8,326 bases of DNA from Treponema sp. (GTDB lineage: Bacteria > Spirochaetota > Spirochaetia > Treponematales > Breznakiellaceae): contig JAIRXT010000260.1 in assembly GCA_031268125.1 (NCBI GenBank), forward strand, positions 1 to 8,326, written 5' to 3'. The translations under genes were made by a program, and so were the position numbers. The notes under the pieces were generated by a model. The model ran no database searches. It was not told where the DNA came from and saw nothing but the letters and a program-made list of their open reading frames with translations. This document shows positions 1 through 5,080 of the stretch, in pieces; the stretch's first letter is position 1, and each line of letters opens with the position of its first letter.

Positions 1-1263
1 TCCGGCAGCGGGGAAGAGCAGGGGAGGGCGGTTTCCGGCCGGGGGAAGGCGTCCTTCGGGGCCGGCGTCCCCGCGGGGGTCTGCCATAGCTGGACCGAGG
101 ACGGCCGCTGTGTAAGCCTCCTCAAGGTCCTTTTTTCCAATAGCTGCCGTTTTGACTGCGCCTATTGCGTGAACCGGGCTTCCGCCGATGTTCCCCGCAG
201 TTCGTTCACCGTAAACGAACTGGTGGAGCTGACCTGCCAGTTTTACCGGCGGAACTACATCGAGGGGCTGTTTCTTTCGTCGGGAATCTTCGCGGACCCG
301 GATATCGTCATGGAAAGGCTGATTACGACGGCCCGGACACTCCGCACCCAGGCCGGTTACGGGGGCTACATCCACCTTAAGATCATCCCCGGCGCGGGGG
401 AATCTTCGATCCGGGAGGCCGGCCGCTGGGCGGACCGGCTCAGCGCCAATATCGAACTTCCCACGGAAAAAAGCCTTACCCTGCTGGCGCCGCAGAAATC
501 CGGCAGGCTTATCTTTGGGGCAATGGATAATTTTAGCGCCCTCAACCGCCAGTTCGAGGAAGACCGGCGGCAGGTACGCTTTCTGCCCCAGGGCAGGGGC
601 AGCGCCCCCGTTTTCGCCCCCGCGGGGCAGAGCACCCAGCTTATCGTGGGGGCCAGTACGGAGGATGACCGGCAGATCATCGCCCTTTCCAGCGCGCTGT
701 ACCGGAAGTACGCCCTCAGGCGGGTGTACTACTCGGCCTACACCCCCGTGGGGAAGGGGTCCCCCGATCCCTGGGTCCCCCCTTCCGGGAGTCCCGGTGT
801 AAACCTTTCCGAACCGGGACAACGCAGCCCGCCCCGGGCCGTTCTTACCCGGGAACACCGGCTCTACCAGGCGGACTGGCTCCTCCGGTTTTACCACTTC
901 GGCGCCGGGGAGATTCTTGATGAAACGCAGCCCTTCCTGGATTCCCGCATTGATCCCAAGGCCGCCTGGGCCCTCAAACACCTGGACTTCTTCCCCGTGG
1001 AGATTAACCGGGCGGACTACGAGACCCTGCTCCGGGTCCCCGGCATCGGCGCCAAGACCGCCCGGCGGATCATCGAAACCCGCCGTTCCGGCAGCCTGAG
1101 TTTCGATAAACTCCGCCGCATGGGGGCCGTATTAAAGCGGGCCCGCTACTTCGCAAGCTGTTCCGGCGCCTTTTTGGACCGGCCCGACGACCCCCTCCGT
1201 ATCCGCCGCATCCTCTCCGGCATTGACGGGGCCGGCCTGCAGCTCCCCCTGTTCGATTTTTAG
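1..1263 (+). CDS. Radical SAM protein, putative DNA modification/repair type (TIGR03916-like), 5' partial
   Basis: The open frame runs from the first base to TAG at 1261-1263, giving 420 residues in the window. The radical SAM [4Fe-4S] motif is CRFDCAYC, with cysteines at bases 145, 157 and 166 (window residues 49, 53, 56). It is preceded by VCHSWTEDGRCVSLLKVL, which I recognise from the family that NCBI names 'putative DNA modification/repair radical SAM protein'. The C-terminal part carries a helix-hairpin-helix DNA-binding motif (VPGIGAKTA, residues 346-354) and ends in LPLFDF. The GTG at 169 cannot be the start, because it would remove all three cluster cysteines. By family length I infer that about 20 N-terminal residues lie outside the window. 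A Pro/Gly/Ser-rich stretch at about 751-840 looks like an insertion between YYSAYTPV and REHRLYQADWLLRFY. The family reaction is unknown; a nucleic-acid substrate is inferred from the HhH motif and from the neighbour at 1553. Confidence 0.92.
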   Translation, partial: SGSGEEQGRAVSGRGKASFGAGVPAGVCHSWTEDGRCVSLLKVLFSNSCRFDCAYCVNRASADVPRSSFTVNELVELTCQFYRRNYIEGLFLSSGIFADPDIVMERLITTARTLRTQAGYGGYIHLKIIPGAGESSIREAGRWADRLSANIELPTEKSLTLLAPQKSGRLIFGAMDNFSALNRQFEEDRRQVRFLPQGRGSAPVFAPAGQSTQLIVGASTEDDRQIIALSSALYRKYALRRVYYSAYTPVGKGSPDPWVPPSGSPGVNLSEPGQRSPPRAVLTREHRLYQADWLLRFYHFGAGEILDETQPFLDSRIDPKAAWALKHLDFFPVEINRADYETLLRVPGIGAKTARRIIETRRSGSLSFDKLRRMGAVLKRARYFASCSGAFLDRPDDPLRIRRILSGIDGAGLQLPLFDF

Positions 1264-1264
1264 C
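1255..1264 (+). repeat. Left copy of 10-bp direct repeat (putative target-site duplication)
   Basis: GATTTTTAGC is identical to bases 1502-1511. It covers the last two codons and the TAG stop of the radical SAM gene plus one base. The match is exactly 10 bases: the neighbouring bases differ on both sides (C versus G before, A versus C after). It sits 3 bases outside the left inverted repeat, as expected for a target-site duplication made on insertion of the element at 1265-1501. Confidence 0.6.
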
Positions 1265-1267
1265 AGC

Positions 1268-1283
1268 AATTCCGAATTCAAAA
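1268..1283 (+). repeat. Left 16-bp terminal inverted repeat
   Basis: AATTCCGAATTCAAAA is the perfect reverse complement of bases 1482-1497. The match cannot be extended by a base in either direction. Confidence 0.8.
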
Positions 1284-1300
1284 AAATAACAATTCAACCC

Positions 1301-1362
1301 AAAAATGGTCAAAGGTACCAGCAGCAGTATAAAACCGTACCGGCAGCCGTTTGACCATTTTT
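1301..1362. repeat. Internal hairpin, 13-bp stem
   Basis: AAAAATGGTCAAA (1301-1313) pairs perfectly with TTTGACCATTTTT (1350-1362). A further GGTAC/GTACC pairing (1314-1318 with 1337-1341) continues the stem after a bulge at 1342-1349. The A-run on one arm and T-run on the other mean that it could also act as a bidirectional intrinsic terminator for the radical SAM gene, although the stem is not GC-rich. A smaller hairpin (TTACCTTA at 1362-1369 with TAAGGTAA at 1383-1390) follows at once. Confidence 0.6.
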
Positions 1363-1409
1363 TACCTTAAAAACCCCTTGGATAAGGTAATTCACAATGG
1401 GGATAATGG

Positions 1410-1472
1410 CGAAAAGAGCGCCGAAACAAGCAGCGGGGGGCGGCGGTGGAAAATTTTTTACGGCTCTTTTCG
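1410..1472. repeat. Internal hairpin, 10-bp stem with G-rich loop
   Basis: CGAAAAGAGC (1410-1419) pairs perfectly with GCTCTTTTCG (1463-1472). The 43-base loop is unusually G-rich, with a run of six G at 1435-1440, and includes a possible extra GCCG/CGGC pairing (1420-1423 with 1441-1444). Confidence 0.55.
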
Positions 1473-1481
1473 GATTTAGAA

Positions 1482-1497
1482 TTTTGAATTCGGAATT
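1482..1497 (-). repeat. Right 16-bp terminal inverted repeat
   Basis: TTTTGAATTCGGAATT is the perfect reverse complement of bases 1268-1283 and lies 4 bases inside the right direct repeat. Confidence 0.8.
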
Positions 1498-1501
1498 ACC
1501 G

Positions 1502-1511
1502 GATTTTTAGC
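1502..1511 (+). repeat. Right copy of 10-bp direct repeat (putative target-site duplication)
   Basis: GATTTTTAGC is identical to bases 1255-1264. The TAG it carries (1508-1510) is also the last in-frame stop upstream of the next gene, so that gene cannot begin earlier than 1511. Confidence 0.6.
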
Positions 1512-1552
1512 CCCTTGTATTGTTTGCTATAAAAATGTATAGCATACATATT

Positions 1553-2476
1553 ATGCGTGAAGCGGTTTACGACGGAACCCTGGGGGGGCTTTTTGCCCTG
1601 CTGGACCGGCTCTGGGCCCTGCCGGAGGAATGCCGGCCCCGGCAAATCGGACGGCGTCCCGTCCCGCAGGCGGATCTTTTTGACGAAGGGGCGGATTCCG
1701 CTGCCGGCGAAGGAGCGGTTTCCCGCGGAAGCTCCCCGCCGGAACTCCTTCCCGATCCGGCCGTCCTGGACGGCGCGGCGGGGATTCTGTACCGGGTTTC
1801 CGCAGACGCCTATGACGCCCTGGTCTATGCCTGGATGAGCGGTCTTTCCGTGGAGGGGGTGGCCCTGCGCTACGCGCTCCGGGTACTTACCGCGGCAAAA
1901 AAAGCCGTTCCGGCGGCCGTCCCCTGGTACGGCCGTGAGGAAGCCCGGCACGGGGCGGCCGTTGCGGCCCGGAACCGGCTGGATGACGATTGCCGGACGG
2001 TGCTTGCCCTTGCCTATAAGGTGGCCCATGAAATCGACCGGTTCAGGGGCTTCCTCCGGTTCAATCCCGATGCCCGGGGACGTTACACCGCCCTCTGCGC
2101 CCCGGATTACGGGATCCTGCCCGGCCTGGCCCCCCATTTTTCCCGGCGCTTCGGGGATACGCCCTGGGCCGTTATCGACGAAAAGCGGGGCCTCGCCCTG
2201 GTCCGGGAAGGGCGGGAACCCCGGATTCTGGTTACCGGGGAAGCCCCTCTTGGGGAGAATTCCCGCCGGGGGTCCCCAAGTCCCGGGCCCCGGGTTCAGG
2301 ACCCCTGGGAAAAACTCTGGCAGTCCTACCACCGGACCATCAGCATCGGGGGCCGGGAAAACCCCGCGTTGCAGCGCCGGTTCATACCCCTGCGATACCG
2401 GGACTACCTGAATGAATTTGACGATCCCCCGGAGGACAGGATTTTTACCCCGCCGTTCCCCGGAAATTGTAACTGA
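1553..2476 (+). CDS. Probable DNA metabolism protein, DUF4130/TIGR03915-like, partner of the radical SAM protein
   Basis: This gene encodes 307 residues from ATG 1553. The start of the protein (MREAVYDGTLGGLFALLDR) and the end (SYHRTISIGGRENPALQRRF, then IPLRYRDYLNEF) match what I know of the DUF4130 family that NCBI calls TIGR03915. Genes of this family sit next to TIGR03916 radical SAM genes, and some members are fused to a uracil-DNA-glycosylase-type domain. No such domain is visible here. A role in DNA repair or modification is inferred from these associations; no reaction is known. ATG 1553 puts VYDG close to the N-terminus, as in relatives. ATG 1535 and TTG 1520 are in frame and possible. 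None has a clear Shine-Dalgarno sequence. A weak promoter-like pair (TTGTAT 1515-1520 and TATAGC 1538-1543, 17 bases apart) would give an almost leaderless transcript. A Pro/Gly-rich insertion lies at about 2236-2304. Confidence 0.85.
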   Translation: MREAVYDGTLGGLFALLDRLWALPEECRPRQIGRRPVPQADLFDEGADSAAGEGAVSRGSSPPELLPDPAVLDGAAGILYRVSADAYDALVYAWMSGLSVEGVALRYALRVLTAAKKAVPAAVPWYGREEARHGAAVAARNRLDDDCRTVLALAYKVAHEIDRFRGFLRFNPDARGRYTALCAPDYGILPGLAPHFSRRFGDTPWAVIDEKRGLALVREGREPRILVTGEAPLGENSRRGSPSPGPRVQDPWEKLWQSYHRTISIGGRENPALQRRFIPLRYRDYLNEFDDPPEDRIFTPPFPGNCN

Positions 2477-2609
2477 AAACGGAACGAATTGGTTTTATAT
2501 GAAAAGTCTTTATCCTGTTCAAAAGGCCGGAGCGAAGCTTGCTTACAGAAAAAGGACGGCCGGGTTACAATTGTCTTTGATACGGGGCATTTTCAAAATT
2601 CCGTCTTGA

Positions 2610-2642
2610 AAATACAGGCCCGTGCGTAACGGGACTGTATTT
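2610..2642. promoter_or_regulatory. 33-bp imperfect palindrome upstream of the efflux operon (candidate operator or 5'-UTR hairpin)
   Basis: AAATACAG (2610-2617) pairs with CTGTATTT (2635-2642), and CCCGT (2619-2623) pairs with ACGGG (2629-2633). A single G/A mismatch interrupts the stem, and the loop is GCGTA. It ends 8 bases before the GGGAGG ribosome binding site of the first efflux gene. A dyad in this position suits the operator of a local repressor, such as the TetR-type regulators that often control RND pumps, or an RNA hairpin affecting translation. No regulator gene is in the window. It could instead terminate transcription of the upstream gene, but no T-run follows it. Confidence 0.5.
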
Positions 2643-2650
2643 CGTGCCGG

Positions 2651-2656
2651 GGGAGG
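2651..2656 (+). promoter_or_regulatory. Ribosome binding site of the outer-membrane channel gene
   Basis: GGGAGG lies 6 bases before ATG 2663 and is part of a longer purine run GGGGGAGG (2649-2656). It fixes the start of the channel gene. Confidence 0.75.
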
Positions 2657-2662
2657 ATTTCT

Positions 2663-3997
2663 ATGCGATTCCTGGGGGGCTTGTTGTGCGCCCTGTTTCT
2701 TACTTCTGTCCCCTTACCTGCCGAAGACGCCGGTTCTTCGGATTCCGTTCTCGTCCTCACCCTTGCCGGCGCAACGGATCGGGCCCTGGAACACAGCATT
2801 AATTTGCAAAAGAACCGTATCAGCCTGGAGGAGAAAGAATACGCCTCCAAACACCTTTGGGCGGAGGTTTTCCCCTCTATCAGAGCCTCCGCCGACATCT
2901 CCTACCGGACCCCCCTTTTCACCGGCCCCGCCGCCGGGAGCTCTCCGGCGCAGCGGTTCAGTTACGGCACTTCCGTAAGTCTCAGCCTGAATCTCAGCGC
3001 GGGAATTCCTTCCCGTATAAAGCTGCTCGGCCTTGCCTATCAGCAGCAGCTTTTGAGTTACGAGGATACCCGGCGGCTTTTGGAAATCGCCACGGCGCAG
3101 AGTTTCTACACCCTTGCCGCCGAGCGGGAAAACCTTACCCAGCTTGACGAAACCCTGGGCCTGGCGGAGCGGCAGCTTGAACGGCACCGCGTGGGCCGGG
3201 CAAACGGGATGATCAGCGAGATGACGCTGCTCCAGAGTCAGCTTGCGGTGGAGACCGCACGGTACAATCTAAGCAGCGCCCAGGCTTCGTACTCCAACAG
3301 CCTGGGGGATTTTCTCAGTTCCCTGGGGCTTTCCCCCGAAACGCCGGTAAGCCTGGAAGGGGAATTTGAGATCCGGCGCATAGAACTGGACCCGGAGGAA
3401 CTTATCCGGGATTACCTTCCCCGGCGGCCCGATATTGAGCAGCAGCGCCGGGTCATCGAAGAACTGGAATTAACTAAACGGCAAAGAGTTCTGGAAGCGC
3501 GGGCCCCGTCGATCGCTTTTTCCTTCAACTGGTCGGGCGGTTCCGGCAACACGGGTATCACGGGTCCTTTTACCGATACTATCAGCGGGACCGCTTCCCT
3601 CAGTATTCCTGTCAATTCGTGGATCCCCGGTACAACAGAATCCCAGACTCTCCGGGCCGCGGAAAACAACATCGAAAAGGCCCTGCTGGATCTAAAAAAC
3701 ACCCAGGACGCCGCCGCCGGGCAGATCCGTTCCCTGACGGCGAATCTGCGGAATTCCTGGGAAAGCCTGGAAATCGCCCGGCTGCGGGAACAGATCGCCC
3801 GGCGATCCTACGAACTTACCGAGCGGGGCTTTCTAAACGGCACGGTGGAATCCCTTGCCCTGGAAACAAACCGGAACAATCTGGCCGACGCCCGGTTACA
3901 GCTTCTGCAAAGCGAAGTCCGGTATCAGAATCTGGTCCTTGATTTGGCCCGGGCCGTCAACGTGGACTGGCGGCAATTAACAAGGAGTGAACCGTGA
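2663..3997 (+). CDS. TolC-family outer-membrane efflux channel
   Basis: This gene encodes 444 residues, a normal TolC-family length. The N-terminus is a signal peptide (hydrophobic residues about 4-16, then PLPAEDAG) with no convincing lipobox, so signal peptidase I cleavage is likely. Two outer-membrane-efflux repeats follow. The first has the long helical pair around residues 125-215, including ERQLERHRVGRANGMISEM. The second has its counterpart at about 368-435, including SYELTERGFLNGTVESLALE. These glycine-asparagine turns between amphipathic helices are typical of the periplasmic helical barrel. The protein should trimerise and form the exit duct for the pump encoded downstream. Its TGA stop overlaps the GTG start of the adaptor gene, which indicates translational coupling. 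The place of the channel gene first in the operon matches the spirochaete besC-besA-besB order. The substrate is not known. Confidence 0.95.
   Translation: MRFLGGLLCALFLTSVPLPAEDAGSSDSVLVLTLAGATDRALEHSINLQKNRISLEEKEYASKHLWAEVFPSIRASADISYRTPLFTGPAAGSSPAQRFSYGTSVSLSLNLSAGIPSRIKLLGLAYQQQLLSYEDTRRLLEIATAQSFYTLAAERENLTQLDETLGLAERQLERHRVGRANGMISEMTLLQSQLAVETARYNLSSAQASYSNSLGDFLSSLGLSPETPVSLEGEFEIRRIELDPEELIRDYLPRRPDIEQQRRVIEELELTKRQRVLEARAPSIAFSFNWSGGSGNTGITGPFTDTISGTASLSIPVNSWIPGTTESQTLRAAENNIEKALLDLKNTQDAAAGQIRSLTANLRNSWESLEIARLREQIARRSYELTERGFLNGTVESLALETNRNNLADARLQLLQSEVRYQNLVLDLARAVNVDWRQLTRSEP
3982..3987 (+). promoter_or_regulatory. Ribosome binding site that decides the GTG start of the adaptor gene
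   Basis: AAGGAG lies 6 bases before GTG 3994, inside the end of the channel gene. The alternative ATG at 4003 would be 15 bases away, so GTG is preferred. Confidence 0.75.
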
Positions 3998-5013
3998 ATA
4001 AAATGACAACCCGTGTTGTTTCAATAGTTATCGGCGGCCTGATAGTTTTTTTCGCGGTTCTCATCGGCCTGAACCTGTACTGGGGTATGCGCCGGGGAAC
4101 TGCCGGTTCCGCTCCGGTCCGGGCGGCCGGCCAGGGCGCGGGCGGAGGAACCGGCGGCGGAAGGCCGGGGGCGGGCGGAATTCCGGGCGGGGGGCAGGGC
4201 GGCCCGCCGGCGTCCCCGGCGGGGAGGACTGCCGCCGCGGTCCAGGTAACCGAAGTAACTGCCGGGACCATCGAAAACAACGTGGTAATCAACGGGGACA
4301 TACTGGCCGCCAGCCAGGTGTCTATCTTCCCGACCGTGGGGGGGAAGCTTACCCAGCTTCGTTACCAGGTAGGGGATTGGGTAAACCGGGGCCAGACCGT
4401 TGCTACGGTAGACCCTTCCCGGCCCGGGGAAGAGTATTCGGAGAGCCCGGTGGTGTCCACCATCGGCGGGACCGTCCTTTCGGCGCCGGCCAGCCTGGGG
4501 GATACGGTTAGCCCTTCGACAGCGGTTTACGTCATCGGGGATCTGGCGAACCTTGTGGTGGAGACCTTTGTGCCGGAACGTTTTTCCAATACCGCCCGGC
4601 GGGGTCTTGAGGCCCTGGTCTCTCTGGAAGCTCTGCCGGGGGAGACCTTCCCGGCAACGGTTCAGGAGGTAAGCCCCGTATTGGATCCCGCGACCCGGAC
4701 CCTCAGAATCCGGCTCCGGTTTAACCAGCGGGACAGCCGGATTCGGGCGGGGATGTTCGCCACCGTAAGCCTGGTAACCAATGCCCGTGTCGATGTGCCG
4801 GTGATCCCCAGGTCGGCAGTGATCAACACCTACGGCTCCTGGATCGTCTTCGTTGTTGACAATTCCAATGTCGCCCGAAGGCGGACCATAACGCCGGGCC
4901 TGGAAAACGAAACTTCGATAGAAGTACAAAGCGGTCTTGACCCGGGAGAACGGATCGTATCGGCGGGACAGAACTTCCTCTCCGACGGGGATCCTGTTAG
5001 AATTATCGAATGA
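3994..5013 (+). CDS. RND efflux periplasmic adaptor (membrane fusion protein, HlyD/AcrA family), BesA-like short form
   Basis: This gene encodes 339 residues from GTG. A hydrophobic N-terminal segment (residues about 8-30) acts as signal or membrane anchor; no lipobox cysteine is seen. It is followed by a very glycine/proline-rich linker (residues about 46-72). Residues about 80-175 form the barrel-sandwich (lipoyl) domain in two halves, GGKLTQLRYQVGDWVNRGQT and STIGGTVLSAPASLGDTV. Only about 13 residues from D140 separate the halves, where AcrA or MexA carry a long alpha-helical hairpin. The beta-barrel follows (LVVETFVPERFSN to RAGMFATVSLV), then a membrane-proximal domain (VPVIPRSAV to SDGDPVRIIE). 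It should link the RND pump at 5081 to the TolC-like channel at 2663. The missing hairpin resembles the atypical adaptor BesA of Borrelia, and implies a different contact with the channel. Confidence 0.93.
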   Translation: MNKMTTRVVSIVIGGLIVFFAVLIGLNLYWGMRRGTAGSAPVRAAGQGAGGGTGGGRPGAGGIPGGGQGGPPASPAGRTAAAVQVTEVTAGTIENNVVINGDILAASQVSIFPTVGGKLTQLRYQVGDWVNRGQTVATVDPSRPGEEYSESPVVSTIGGTVLSAPASLGDTVSPSTAVYVIGDLANLVVETFVPERFSNTARRGLEALVSLEALPGETFPATVQEVSPVLDPATRTLRIRLRFNQRDSRIRAGMFATVSLVTNARVDVPVIPRSAVINTYGSWIVFVVDNSNVARRRTITPGLENETSIEVQSGLDPGERIVSAGQNFLSDGDPVRIIE

Positions 5014-5068
5014 AAGCGGGTTTCGGGGTCCTGTATCCCGGAAGGGTTATAGCGGAGAAGACTAACAT

Positions 5069-5074
5069 GAGGAG
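5069..5074 (+). promoter_or_regulatory. Ribosome binding site that decides the TTG start of the pump gene
   Basis: GAGGAG lies 6 bases before TTG 5081. There is no in-frame ATG nearby upstream, and a start further in would cut into the first transmembrane helix (VKRPVTIVVLYVLVLGVAV). A five-codon frame (ATG 5067 to TGA 5084) overlaps this site and ends on the TTG. Confidence 0.7.
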
Positions 5075-5080
5075 ACTACC

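Larger units (their letters stand above)
1265..1501. mobile_element. MITE-like non-coding element with terminal inverted repeats and nested hairpins
   Basis: This 237-bp stretch has no credible reading frame and is more AT-rich than its surroundings. It is bounded by a perfect 16-bp inverted repeat (1268-1283 with 1482-1497) and flanked by an exact 10-bp direct repeat (1255-1264 and 1502-1511). Inside are three further perfect inverted repeats: 1301-1313 with 1350-1362, 1362-1369 with 1383-1390, and 1410-1419 with 1463-1472. As RNA this could fold as a closing stem with three arms. The layout fits a miniature inverted-repeat transposable element moved by a transposase encoded elsewhere; no transposase is present here. 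It begins directly after the radical SAM stop codon and ends about 50 bases before its partner gene. Alternatives are a structured non-coding RNA or a bidirectional terminator region. The family is not recognised. Confidence 0.55.
2477..2662. other. Non-coding gap between the DNA-metabolism pair and the efflux operon
   Basis: This 186-base stretch has no credible gene; a 36-codon frame from ATG 2500 has no ribosome binding site or family resemblance. It should hold the end of the upstream transcript and the promoter of the efflux operon. A weak promoter-like pair is TTGTCT (2571-2576) and CAAAAT (2594-2599), 17 bases apart, each matching 4 of 6 consensus bases. That would place the transcription start just before the palindrome at 2610-2642. 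Confidence 0.4.

Noticed and set aside
1264..1552. A tRNA or CRISPR array as explanation for the hairpins and repeats
   Set aside because: The arms do not have tRNA dimensions or a T-loop, and the repeats are inverted pairs rather than regularly spaced direct repeats.
1496..2332. 278-codon open frame on the - strand opposite the DUF4130-type gene
   Set aside because: It lies opposite a gene with recognisable family motifs. Its translation is rich in Pro, Gly and Arg as expected from antisense of GC-rich coding DNA, and no domain is recognised.
2500..2609. 36-codon open frame starting MKSLYPVQKAG in the gap before the efflux operon
   Set aside because: It has no Shine-Dalgarno sequence, no family resemblance and no signal or membrane segment; a chance frame is more likely.
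2663..2740. Lipoprotein signal in the outer-membrane channel (cysteine at residue 9)
   Set aside because: The residues before the cysteine (GLL) do not form a lipobox, and it lies too early within the hydrophobic segment.
4021..4929. 302-codon open frame on the - strand opposite the adaptor gene
   Set aside because: The translation is low-complexity and shows no motifs; the + strand adaptor is clear. It is a by-product of high GC content.
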